From NCBI RefSeq assembly GCF_023558375.1, contig NZ_CP083762.1:584273-648272 (forward strand): a stretch of 64,000 bases of DNA, given 5' to 3'. A program made the translations under genes and the position numbers. The notes under the pieces are model-generated. The model did no database searches, was not told the origin of the DNA, and saw only the letters and a program-made list of their open reading frames with translations. Below, in pieces: positions 9,797 to 18,029 of the stretch. Source of the stretch: Chroococcidiopsis sp. CCMEE 29. GTDB taxonomy: Bacteria; Cyanobacteriota; Cyanobacteriia; Cyanobacteriales; Chroococcidiopsidaceae. How positions within the stretch are numbered: the first letter of the stretch is position 1; every line of letters begins with the position of its first letter.

Positions 9797-10261
9797 CTAT
9801 CTATTGCCAACAAACCCGATGACCTGAACCAAAACATGGTTATTCCAGGCAACCCAGACGGCTTGCCAATGGTCAATCCCTTTATGGACTGCGTAGTTTT
9901 GGGCATTGCCCTGTAGCTGAATTTCTAATTGATGATCTGTCAATATTGCGTCAATTTCTGTCCATTGAATCCCAACTAAACCTGTTTTTAGTGCCTTTCC
10001 GACTGCTTCTTTTGTGGCAAAACAGATGGCGTAAAATAAATCTTGTTGGCTTACGGCTTGACAGCGTTCAATTTCCTCAGATGTAAAGACTAATCCTAAT
10101 GTTTCTCGATCATAGCGATCAAGCCATTGAGCGAATCTAGAAACTGCGACAAGATCAATACCAAGCCCTTGAACAAGGCACAATTCTTTGAGAAATGGCA
10201 ATCGAGATTGCTGCATTAATAGGACGCAAGCAGCTGTTTGATGCTCCTGTACTACTACCAT
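9797..10261 (-). CDS. acpS: Holo-[acyl-carrier-protein] synthase (AcpS family)
   Basis: The 154-residue protein has the AcpS N-terminal motif GLGIDLVAVSRF with its Mg-binding Asp, a VFTSEEIERC helix and FATKEAVGKALKTG with the conserved Glu and Lys. The C-terminal strand that usually reads (S)ISH or LADE is divergent (WVAWNNHVLVQVI). It transfers phosphopantetheine from CoA to a carrier serine. It lies between the ACP and the ligase. With its relative at 6216-6713 this makes two AcpS-type enzymes in one operon, where a Sfp-type enzyme would be usual for an NRPS. An upstream Met-rich segment (residues 1-28) precedes the core, so the true start could lie a little further inside. Confidence 0.82.
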   Translation of the reverse strand: MVVVQEHQTAACVLLMQQSRLPFLKELCLVQGLGIDLVAVSRFAQWLDRYDRETLGLVFTSEEIERCQAVSQQDLFYAICFATKEAVGKALKTGLVGIQWTEIDAILTDHQLEIQLQGNAQNYAVHKGIDHWQAVWVAWNNHVLVQVIGFVGNR

Positions 10262-10338
10262 TTTCCTAATACTTTTAGGCCTATATACGTCTTGAATAGA
10301 CTATAAACCTTGCTATGAAAAGTACATCATAAGTGTCG

Positions 10339-10599
10339 CTAAGGATTTTCAGCGGTAGACTGACCTAGCATAGCCGCTTCAATAATGACGGCGACTTGAG
10401 CTAGCGTTAGGTCTTGGCGAGATTCTAGCTTGAGACTGATTCCTAATCTGCGCTTCAATCCTAGGGAGATTTCTACAATTTCAGTAGAATCAAGCTGCAG
10501 CTCTTGGTGTAATCGTGCCTCTTTCTGAAGCAGCTCTGGTGGAATGCCGAGTTCCACCAGAATTGTTTTCAAGCTATCCATTGCCAGTTGTGTTGCCAT
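10339..10599 (-). CDS. Free-standing acyl carrier protein
   Basis: This is an 86-residue four-helix carrier protein with the phosphopantetheine attachment serine in QLDSTEIVE near residue 37. Aryl carriers normally read LGGHSL or GLDSI here; DST is found in several ACPs dedicated to secondary metabolism. It precedes the AcpS and aryl ligase genes on the same strand and is the probable carrier for the activated aryl acid. The gene begins about 350 bp from the IS630 to its right, and its promoter should lie in 10600-10880. Confidence 0.85.
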   Translation of the reverse strand: MATQLAMDSLKTILVELGIPPELLQKEARLHQELQLDSTEIVEISLGLKRRLGISLKLESRQDLTLAQVAVIIEAAMLGQSTAENP

Positions 10600-10952
10600 G
10601 ACGACAGTAATCTTTACTACTGGAATGAGTTCACGGTTGGAAAAGAAGTATGATAGGTCAAATTACTCCGTCAGATAATCAATTGAGTCAATCCGTGCCT
10701 ACTTAATAAGGCACGACACTATACCAAAAAACGTTCGTTGCTGAAGCCTCAGGAGTCTTGAAAATTTATGCTTCACATGAAATTGATGTGTCCAGCTTAC
10801 TATACCAAGGCAGCTTTGCTGATGCAATAGATTCTCAAAAATATCCTCAATAATGAGTGTCTATGGTAGTCCTTAATGAGTTGTGAGATAGGTCATGAGA
10901 GGTGAGGTGGACGACGCCTACCTCACCTCTCATGACCTATCTCGGATTGTTG
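10600..10952. other. Intergenic region upstream of the ACP operon
   Basis: This 353-bp stretch has no credible gene. It should contain the minus-strand promoter of the ACP-to-NRPS operon, because the IS elements to the right separate the operon from the thioesterase. A short inverted repeat CGTGCCT/AGGCACG lies at 10694-10700 and 10709-10715. A much stronger 24-bp inverted repeat lies at its right edge and is listed separately. Confidence 0.5.
10885..10943. repeat. Perfect 24-bp inverted repeat (hairpin, 11-nt loop)
   Basis: Arms 10885-10908 (starting GAGATAGGTCATGAG) and 10920-10943 are exact reverse complements, with an 11-nt spacer. No T-tract follows either arm, so it is not a standard rho-independent terminator, although it would strongly block transcription in both directions. 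It lies about 10 bp outside the IS630 end at 10955 and is not part of that element's terminal repeat. Confidence 0.85.
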
Positions 10953-10959
10953 TATAGCA

Positions 10960-11427
10960 CTACGCAATTACATTAGGACACTGCTTGAATGCGGCATCGA
11001 CACAATCGCGAAAGGTATCAAATTCCTCCCGCCGTTGTCGCATCCAATTGTTCAACACAAACCACCAATGCTCGATCTGATTGAGATCTGGTGAATAGGA
11101 AGGCAGATACCAGAGTTCACATCCCGAGGCGGCAACGACCTCCTCAATGTACTCGGAACGATGAAAACTAGCATTGTCAATCACAATCACATCTCCAGGC
11201 TGCAATCTTGGTAAGAGACAATCCTCTAACCACATCTCAAACAAATCTCGGTTACAGCTGCCTACAAAAGTCATCCGAGCAAACAAGGTTCCTGATTTGA
11301 GGGCTGCAATCCAACTGACTCGTTGGGTGCGCTTGCCCTGTTTGAGCGCATAGAACCGTTGCCCGATCTCGCAGTAGCCGTAGGGATAATCGTCTCGATT
11401 ATCAATGCCCGCTTCATCGACGTACAC
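10960..11427 (-). CDS. IS630 transposase, DDE catalytic part (orfB)
   Basis: This 155-residue catalytic half of an IS630-type transposase shows YVDEAGI (first Asp), VIVIDNASFH (second Asp) and LPSYSPDLNQIEHWW (final Glu), which is the DDE triad of the family. It is read from a shifted frame relative to orfA. The region between them has an open frame that joins the two after a frameshift at the A8 run (T8 on the plus strand, 11510-11517). The single fused protein would span 11855 to 10960. Confidence 0.85.
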   Translation of the reverse strand: MYVDEAGIDNRDDYPYGYCEIGQRFYALKQGKRTQRVSWIAALKSGTLFARMTFVGSCNRDLFEMWLEDCLLPRLQPGDVIVIDNASFHRSEYIEEVVAASGCELWYLPSYSPDLNQIEHWWFVLNNWMRQRREEFDTFRDCVDAAFKQCPNVIA

Positions 11428-11450
11428 AATCTGACTAGCGGTTTTTGTCT

Positions 11451-11855
11451 TCAGTTGCTCTTGAAACTCTTGGCGCTTGAGTTCATCCCTTTGTGTGTAG
11501 CCATATGTCTTTTTTTTCGACTCACGCCAATCTTACCAAGGGCATCACTAATATTCTGCTGCGTTACGTTGTCTCCCCACAACGAAGCCATCTGCGCTTG
11601 GGTCTTATCTCCATGTTTGCGAGCAAACTCACCAAAGCGGTTCCAATCAGTAATTTTATGCCGACAGCCTTTTTGGAAGTTTGTGATGGCTCGACACTCC
11701 CCCGTTTGTTCTTCGCGTTTGAGCCACAGGTCTAAGGTGTTGCGGCTGATCTTTAACATCCGACACACATCAATTTTACGTTCGCCGCGCTTGACCGCCT
11801 CGATTGCTTTTTGTCGTAGATCGTAGCTGTAGGGAGCTGCCATACTGATTCCCAA
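11451..11855 (-). CDS. IS630 transposase, N-terminal helix-turn-helix part (orfA)
   Basis: The 134-residue DNA-binding half begins MGISMAAPYSYDLRQKAIE and contains a helix-turn-helix (KIDVCRMLKISRNTLDLWL). Its tail after GVSRKK is the out-of-frame read-through of the A8 slippery run at 11510-11517. Ribosomal frameshifting there yields the OrfAB transposase. A related orfA at 47017 has the same architecture. Confidence 0.82.
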   Translation of the reverse strand: MGISMAAPYSYDLRQKAIEAVKRGERKIDVCRMLKISRNTLDLWLKREEQTGECRAITNFQKGCRHKITDWNRFGEFARKHGDKTQAQMASLWGDNVTQQNISDALGKIGVSRKKRHMATHKGMNSSAKSFKSN

Positions 11856-11906
11856 TTGCTCTGCTATCCCTACTATATCGTCCTAACCTAGCTTCGTAGT
11901 GCTATA

Positions 11907-12506
11907 CTTAAGAAAACGGTATTGTTGAAGCGTTCGATGTAGCTTGTTTTTCCCGTTGCTTTACCCACTGCTTGATGTCGCTGGCTAGGCAGGACTTGCT
12001 CATAAGCGTCCCAAAAGTCGGTATAGCAGACAGCACAGTGACGGTAGATCGCTGGCAGAGACTGCCAAAGCGCTTGAGCTGATTGCCGAGACCGGTCGCC
12101 GATCAACCCCCCCCAACAATTTCACAGCTATCTGCATCCATGGCCAACCAGATCCACTGTTTGTTGTCTTTGGAGCCAACGAACGACCACACTTCGTCCA
12201 ACTGGAAGGTCAATCGACCTCGTTTTTTTGAGTGACTTCTACACTTTTGGGCGTTTGGTCGTACTTCTGATTGACATACAGTTGCAGCCAACGTTTAGAA
12301 ACACCTGTGAACCGTGCGATTGCAGCCAATGCCATGCGTTCGAGCAGCAGCTTGCCAATCAACTGACGAGTCGCTGCATCGATAGGTTGACGACTTGCAT
12401 TTTCGACAAACTGTCGTCCGCAGTCTTGGCATCGGAATCGAGCTTTGCCGTAATGCGTGTGTCCGTATTTGATGATTTGGGCAGATTGGCACTTGGGGCA
12501 GAGCAT
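11907..12506 (-). pseudogene. IS1-family transposase, frameshifted and C-terminally truncated
   Basis: InsA (12210-12506) has a four-cysteine zinc ribbon (CPKC...CQDC) and a helix-turn-helix. The InsB part (QLDEVWSFVGSK, first catalytic Asp) is reached through an A7 slippery run at 12223-12229, as in IS1 programmed frameshifting. A second break is an 8-base homopolymer (C run 12107-12114 on the plus strand), which moves the frame again within the catalytic domain and is probably a real mutation. The protein then ends after YIERFNNT, where the IS630 boundary removes the C-terminus. It is inactive. Confidence 0.75.
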
Positions 12507-12569
12507 TGCTTCGTCTGTGATGATTGAAGGTTCTGGCTTATTAGACTACCATTACTATGCACCACTACC
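11907..12569 (-). mobile_element. IS1-family remnant, 3' end lost at the IS630 insertion
   Basis: The 5' terminal repeat starts GGTAGTGGTGCATAG, read leftwards from 12569. The other end is missing; sequence stops at the IS630 boundary and does not resume beyond it, so part of the element was deleted. The remnant sits just downstream of the thioesterase stop codon. Confidence 0.7.
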
Positions 12570-12600
12570 CCTGGAAGAATTGTGTGTACGCGGTAGGCTT

Positions 12601-13389
12601 CTAAGTTGGACGAGACGCCCATTCAGTAGCTTGATTTAATCCGTTGCAAAGATGTTGTAATACCTGGGATTGAGCTGAATAGATGAAGAAGTGATCACCT
12701 GGAAACATTTTGAGGTCAAAGGTTATTTGAGTTTGATCTTGCCAAGCTTCTAGGCTAGCGAAATTAGTTTTCCAATCCTGCAATCCACCTAAAGCGCTGA
12801 TTGGGCAAGCTAGCGGAGGTTCGTGAGTATAGTGGTATGTTTCAATTACAGCAAAGTCAGCCCGCAGCGTTGGTAAGAAAAGCTGTATCAGTTCAGCATT
12901 ATTTAGAACTTCCTCAGGCGTACCGTTGTATCGGCGCAGTTCGTTCAAAAACTCAGATTCTGGTAAGGCATGAATCGGGTGATCGGGGTCAGGAATTTGC
13001 GGTGATCGCTGCCCAGAAACAAATAGATGCAGTGGAAATGGATGCTGTGCCCGACGCAAACTGCGAGCTAGCTCAAAGCTTACAAGTGCGCCCATACTGT
13101 GCCCAAATAGTGCAAATGGCTTAGTGAGGCTTGGCAGCAAAGCTTGATGCAAAGCCGCAATGAGGGGTTCTAGGCGGGTAAAGGAAGGCTCCAAGAGCCG
13201 CATTCCACGTCCGGGCAGCTCAACCAAGCAGCCTTCGACATTGGGAGGCAGTCGGTCAAGCCAAGTACGGAAACTCAAAGCATTGCCTCCCGCATAGTGA
13301 AAGCAGAAGAGTCGCAACGGAGCGTGAGGTTTGACAGCAGGATAAGTCAACCATGAGTTAGAAGTCGGAGGAATTGACGTGCCTTTCAT
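12601..13389 (-). CDS. Type II thioesterase of the NRPS cluster
   Basis: The 262-residue alpha/beta hydrolase has the FCFHYAGG oxyanion block near 28-35, the nucleophile motif GHSMG (Ser98), an Asp-bearing strand and a late catalytic His in GDHFF. Such proteins free misprimed or stalled carrier proteins in NRPS and PKS systems (RifR/GrsT type). It lies upstream of the ACP operon on the same strand but is now separated from it by IS1 and IS630, so co-transcription has probably been lost. Its first 32 bp overlap the tail of a chimeric transposase frame. Confidence 0.88.
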   Translation of the reverse strand: MKGTSIPPTSNSWLTYPAVKPHAPLRLFCFHYAGGNALSFRTWLDRLPPNVEGCLVELPGRGMRLLEPSFTRLEPLIAALHQALLPSLTKPFALFGHSMGALVSFELARSLRRAQHPFPLHLFVSGQRSPQIPDPDHPIHALPESEFLNELRRYNGTPEEVLNNAELIQLFLPTLRADFAVIETYHYTHEPPLACPISALGGLQDWKTNFASLEAWQDQTQITFDLKMFPGDHFFIYSAQSQVLQHLCNGLNQATEWASRPT

Positions 13390-14747
13390 AGAGGGGGAGA
13401 GATATATAACCCAAGTTGCTAGTTACAAAAATGCCTGTGAAGGCAAAGATCAAGGCTGAAACCTTCAACAGAAATCCCTTCATCGTCACCGCATGAATCG
13501 ATTTGGGGAATTTCTGAGTAATGAGGCTGAATACTGTTTCGATGTAATGTCTTGTACTTTGCTTGATAAACTCTATCCAAGGTGGATCAGCTCTATGGGA
13601 ATTCTTTTTCCTTTGGACTTGCAAGGAAATTTCATCACACACAGCGAGGTGATCCTCAAGGAGATAGTCATTGAAAGCTTTATCACCGTAGACATCGCTA
13701 GCTGGTGGTAGATTCAGAGGTAGGGTATGTAAACCCCGCAGGTCGTGAGCTGACCCAGGCAAAAAAGCCAACTCTACGGGAATGCCGTTAGCTGTACTCA
13801 AAAGATGTACCCTGATGCCATAGAAATAACAACGTTTGGAGGCAATATAGCCCCGGTATTCCTGTCCCGTTAACAACCGACATAGCTCTACGGCTTGATT
13901 GTCAAATTTGCGCGAACTGAGCTTTCCCCCAAAGATCACCTTGAAGCGAAACATGGTGGTTTCTGCCAAGGAACGACGATGATAGTGAGAATCGCGCTTC
14001 CATTTCTTGCGCCCATGCTTGCGGATGTAGCGCAGATTCTCATCCCTTGGATCAGGAGGGGCCTTACGGTTGCCATGCTGCCAAATCACCGCATCCTTGC
14101 GGGGTGGAATCCCAGGCTTGGCGCCCCGTTGGGTAATCTCATCGTGGCAATCCCGATGGTCATAGGCTCCATCAGTTGAAACTTGCTCAATCTCTCCCTC
14201 AATCTGCTCTTTGAGGTCGCTCAACACCTCTCCATCCTGAAAATCATTCGTGCTCACCACCGCAGCTAAGATTTCTCCGGTTGCTTCATCGACTCCCACG
14301 TGCAATTTACGCCATGTGCGTCGTTTGCTAATGCCATGTTGCCGGGTTTTCCATTCTCCTTCGCCATCCACTTTTACCCCAGTCGAATCGATGACGACAT
14401 GACGGGCGCCCTCCTTCGGCAGCACAGGTAAGGCAATCCCTAGCTTACCCATTCGCCGCGATAGCGTACTGTGGTCAGGCACCGATACCTCAATCCCCAT
14501 CAACTCAAAGATGGATTCTAGGAATCCTTGACATTGCCGTCCTGCCAAGCCGTACACCGCTTTTACCGTCGCCATCGTCGTAATTGCTAAGTCGCTATAA
14601 AACACCGATGCTCCTGGCTTGCCGCTCAAGTTGGGCACTATCCATGCCTCTAGCACCGATTCTTCAATCCAGAACGGAATGGCTGCCCCGTTGCTTTAAT
14701 CCAGCGTTATCCTCAGACCAGTTGCGGATGCGCTATTGAGGTTTCAT
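13358..14747 (-). pseudogene. Chimeric transposase frame: IS5-type N-terminal part joined to IS982-type C-terminal part
   Basis: A continuous 432-codon frame (13358-14656) is made of two unrelated transposases. From about 14656 to 13875 it is IS5-like, with an HTH-like region, VIDSTGVKV (first Asp), STDGAYD (second Asp) and HYHRRSLAETTMFRFK (Glu). From about 13875 to 13358 it is the C-terminal half of an IS982 transposase (ASKRCYFYGIRVHL, VYGDKAFNDY). The IS5 gene itself originally began at 14747 (MKPQ...RIRNWSE). A TAG replaces its fifth codon, and one base is shifted near 14690, so the N-terminus is broken. Neither enzyme is complete. Confidence 0.75.
13409..13875 (-). mobile_element. IS982-family remnant (3' part)
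   Basis: The end sequence ACCCAAGTTGC at 13409-13419 is typical of IS982 termini. The element covers only the C-terminal half of the transposase and is fused on its other side to an IS5 remnant. Its terminus lies 20 bp from the thioesterase start codon, so this IS end now forms the upstream region of the thioesterase. Confidence 0.6.
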
Positions 14748-14789
14748 GGCAGTTTTTGGTCTGGTAATCGAAACTTACCATTTCCTCGC

Positions 14790-15160
14790 CCTTCCGCAAC
14801 CCCTCTTCATGCAACAACGCCACATTTTACTATGCCTTGGTTTCACAAACCCACCCTTGCTTGAGTCACTATCAGATGGCGAATGCAGCAGTGCGATGCA
14901 GACAGTCGTACTTCACTAGTGTCTATCGTCGCTTAGTGGCACGACACGGACACAAACGCGCTATCGTTGCCGTGGCTCATCGCATTCTGATTGCGGTCTA
15001 TCATATGCTGCGTCAGCATCAACCCTATAAAGACTATCATACGACCGATACTGGGCAATGCTCTAAGGAACAATTGCTGGGACAACTGAAACAACAAGTT
15101 GAGCGATTGGGCTATCAGGTGCAACTGCTCCCGATTCCTGCAGCTCAACCACTAAGCTAG
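14790..15160 (+). pseudogene. IS110-family transposase C-terminal fragment
   Basis: The 107-residue frame beginning at 14837 contains YRRLVARHGHKRAIVAVAHRILIAVYHML, the closing segment of IS110-family (Transposase_20) proteins, followed by a short non-conserved tail. The N-terminal RuvC-like DEDD domain and the catalytic serine region are absent. It is a fragment abutting the IS5 remnant; the left boundary is approximate. Confidence 0.6.
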
Positions 15161-15243
15161 TCATCGATTTTCAAAGCAAGTCTAATCTACCATTGGTGAC
15201 CGAGGGTAGCAGAATAATTATGGTCAATCAAACGGATTTAATC

Positions 15244-16635
15244 TTAAGCACTTGTAGCAAGTAAGCTGGCCTGTCGCAGGACTTCCTCAGCAAATCTAGG
15301 ATTGTATTGCATTTGTTGAAACAGGTTAACTAGTGTGTCCGGACGACCCTCAATCTCGACACAAACACCAGGAAAAGCGAGCTCAAAGATCTGGACAACT
15401 TTCTCAACCTGCTGAGGGGTTTCCTGTTTGATGCTGATGATGCGGACGCGTTCTTGTAGAGGTTTGCTTGGAGCAGAGTTGACTTCAGGCTGCAATTGAG
15501 CCCCTACTTCTGAGCGTTCTTCAGATAGCCAATCAGTTGCTTCGCTAGCTTCAGATTCTGGTTTCTCCTCGAGTGTCTCAACGGCTTCTAGCTCTACTCG
15601 TTCCACGCCCTCCGGCTTGAGTAACAACTTAAAACCTTCATCTCCCTCAACATCTACCTCGCGTAGACTATCAGTCATCGCCTGACGCTCCTTCGCCGCC
15701 TTACCAGTCCACTGCTGTTCGCGGCTCGGTTCCCTAACTGAGCTGAGTGACTTATCAATGGCCTTCGAGAAGTAGGAACTATCAGAATCTCCGCTCTGGA
15801 CTAAGCTGTCAACTTCTTGCGACGGAGTCTCTGTCTGTGCTGCTTCTCCATTTAGCTGCTCTGTTTGGTCTGCATCAGCCAAGTTTTCATCCTCAACAGC
15901 CTCGGCTGATACATCAACAACCTGTGAACCAAGTCGATCCTTTGGTGATGGTGCTGATGATGGAGGGTTGAAAAGTACCTGAGTAGGTTTCGCTTCAGGG
16001 GCTTCAGTTGGGGCAGACTTTTCTGTAGAAACTACCTTTTTGCTGCGTCTACTAATACCAGCGGTGCTGATAGTATAAGTTGTGCCTTGGCGCTGAGCTG
16101 TGCACTCTTGGGTTTGCGCCTCTAGCCTTTGCTGCACCTTGCTCAAAGTATCCTCATCAACGCCGCACTTTCTGGCATACGCCTGGTCTATCTGCGTGTT
16201 ACACGCAGATAGCTCTTCCTTGAGTTGGCGAACTAACCACTCTCCAACGCCACACTGCTTAGCAACTTCTCTGTTGCTCCATTGGCACCATTCAGGATCG
16301 CTAAGCAATTTCAGCACAGCTCTGCGCTTGTCAGCATTGGAGCGCCTCAGCCCATGTGTAGCATTAGCTCCAACTGAATGTAGGATTGCATCCCGCCGGC
16401 TTCCCTGACGAATGTCTGCGTCAATGATCTGGAACCCTATTTTTTTGGCAGCCTCCAAGCGGTGAAACCCGTCAGCCAGCCAGTAACTTATTTGATCGTA
16501 GAAAACAGTCACAGGGGGAAACTTTGCCCCTTCGGTCATAGCTTTGGCATACTCGTCAATTAACTCTGGGTTAAGCCCAGCACGGGGTTGAGTACCGCCA
16601 TCAGTACGGATGAGAGAGAGTTCAAGGTGTGACAT
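15244..16635 (-). CDS. ParB/Srx-domain DNA-binding protein with long acidic C-terminal region
   Basis: The 463-residue protein has an N-terminal ParB-like nuclease/CTPase fold (about 8-95). The sulfiredoxin/ParB core includes LADGFHRLEAAKKIG in place of GERRYRA. An HTH follows (WSNREVAKQCGVGEWLVRQ, about 118-136). From about 190 to 400 it is rich in Glu, Ser, Pro and Thr and looks disordered, and it ends with a compact domain (about 395-460). No ParA lies next to it. Similar solo ParB-like proteins occur on cyanobacterial plasmids and may act in plasmid biology or gene control rather than classic partition. It is transcribed away from the 16.6-17.3 kb AT-rich region, which carries a metal-box-like inverted repeat. 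Confidence 0.75.
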   Translation of the reverse strand: MSHLELSLIRTDGGTQPRAGLNPELIDEYAKAMTEGAKFPPVTVFYDQISYWLADGFHRLEAAKKIGFQIIDADIRQGSRRDAILHSVGANATHGLRRSNADKRRAVLKLLSDPEWCQWSNREVAKQCGVGEWLVRQLKEELSACNTQIDQAYARKCGVDEDTLSKVQQRLEAQTQECTAQRQGTTYTISTAGISRRSKKVVSTEKSAPTEAPEAKPTQVLFNPPSSAPSPKDRLGSQVVDVSAEAVEDENLADADQTEQLNGEAAQTETPSQEVDSLVQSGDSDSSYFSKAIDKSLSSVREPSREQQWTGKAAKERQAMTDSLREVDVEGDEGFKLLLKPEGVERVELEAVETLEEKPESEASEATDWLSEERSEVGAQLQPEVNSAPSKPLQERVRIISIKQETPQQVEKVVQIFELAFPGVCVEIEGRPDTLVNLFQQMQYNPRFAEEVLRQASLLATSA

Positions 16636-17342
16636 TACCTGCTACCTCCTACTGCTGCAAGCATCGCTGATGTAAAACGATTTTCATTTCTACCTTTGAG
16701 GCTATTCAAGACGAGTTTGTTTTAGAAAGACCTGAGCTCTTCCGACGCACACTCAGGAGAGGAGAACACTAAAACTAATAACACTCTCAACAGGTTAGCA
16801 GATTTTTTAATGATAATGCAAAAGATTATCATTATTTATTTTTGATAGTGCAGACTAATCTAGATAAGCAAGTGAAAATATCTGAATCAGCAGGTTTGGG
16901 ACTCTTTCTGCAGTAAATTTAAATACATTTGAGTAAAAAATAATTGGGGTTTATTGTAAATTTTATCAAGGAATACTTGACTATAGAAAATTTACTATTG
17001 AGTGTTTTAATTTTAGACATCTCCGCAAAAGAAATAACCTCTGAGGAAATCATATTGCTGTTGTTTCACTGACTCCAAATTAAATACCTATAATTGAAGA
17101 TTTTTAACAAAAAAATATGAGTTCTGTGTTGGAATACATTGAAAACATTCCCAATAACCACAGTATTTAGTAGTTATAAAGTATGAAAACTTACAACACT
17201 TGATTACAAGCAGAGACACTGCACAATCAAAAATAAGCAGAAATTATTGAATCAAGCAAATCAGAAAATTGCTCCTGGTGACAGTCGCAAGCTGAAACTA
17301 TCTGTAACCGAACAAATTGGTATTGAGCCGAGATACGTGTAA
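16636..17342. other. AT-rich non-coding region between the ParB-like gene and the group II intron
   Basis: This stretch has no credible coding frame. It is AT-rich, with many short A/T runs between about 16800 and 17250. It probably contains the promoter of the ParB-like gene and possibly replication or partition sites. The clearest signal is the inverted repeat at 16808-16834, listed separately. Confidence 0.5.
16808..16834. promoter_or_regulatory. Inverted repeat resembling a Fur/Zur-type box
   Basis: Perfect 10-bp arms TAATGATAAT (16808-16817) and ATTATCATTA (16825-16834) are separated by 7 nt. The half-site TGATAAT/ATTATCA is that of Fur-family operators, but the spacer is longer than in canonical boxes. 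It lies about 170 bp upstream of the ParB-like start codon. It could also be a simple hairpin. Confidence 0.45.
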
Positions 17343-18029
17343 GTGCGATTCGTTCTGGAGAAACCTAGTTAGGGGGATTCCAGGCTTTAGTAGAGTAACC
17401 CTTATTGGGTTGAGTCCGCACTTTAATCCTCTACTAATGACAACTTGACAACCATGTAAGTGAGGCGACAATTGAGAAACCAATTCTTACCGCCCAGGTG
17501 CGGGGTTGAAAGCACATAAACTACCAATGATGGTAGCCCCTACGGAGAAGACTGACTATCAAATCCGTAAAGCGAGGATGAAAGCGGTTAATGGTGGTAA
17601 TTGCTGAAAGCACCAACCGCAAGCAAGAGTCTATGGGGAGAGCAGACAAAATGTCGTTGAGCCATCGTCAGATCTCACCAAGGGATATAAGCTTGTGTTT
17701 CGGACACACCTTGGTTCGGAAATAACCGATAGGGTAAAGACTGTTAGGTTCTTACAACCGAAACAGCGCACTTCCTAGACCCCCGGTGGAAAGACATCCC
17801 CTAAAGACTCGAAACAATGGATGTCAGGAACGAAGTAACCCAAATTATAGCTCCTATGGCGGTCGATACATAGGTTGGTGGTCAGACTATAAGCTTAATG
17901 TGGGTGGGATGGGTTAAGAAGCAAACGCCTAAACCGAAATAACGGTCAAAGCCTGAAAAGGGATGGAGTAATGTCCGGGATAAGCAGACGTAACCCGCAA
18001 TGTGTCTGGATGTAGGGGTGTAAGTAGCA

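Larger units (their letters stand above)
10955..11904 (-). mobile_element. IS630-family insertion sequence
   Basis: Terminal inverted repeats TATAGCACTACG (10953-10964) and its exact complement (11895-11906) bound two transposase frames. The outermost TA on each side fits the TA target duplication of IS630/Tc1 elements. The insertion lies against, and truncates, the IS1 remnant to its right. Confidence 0.85.

Noticed and set aside
10694-10715. Short inverted repeat as a terminator
   Set aside because: Seven-base arms with an 8-nt loop and no T-tract are weak; it is mentioned only in the intergenic entry.
11323-11826. Plus-strand frames inside the IS630 and other IS elements
   Set aside because: These are antisense shadows of the transposase genes; the minus-strand products carry the catalytic motifs.
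17498-17502. GTGCG as the 5' end of the group II intron
   Set aside because: The exon bases before it (GCCCAG) have no complementary loop in the intron RNA, and the sequence upstream to 17343 looks like intron domain I. The 17343 start gives an EBS1 pairing and a normal length.
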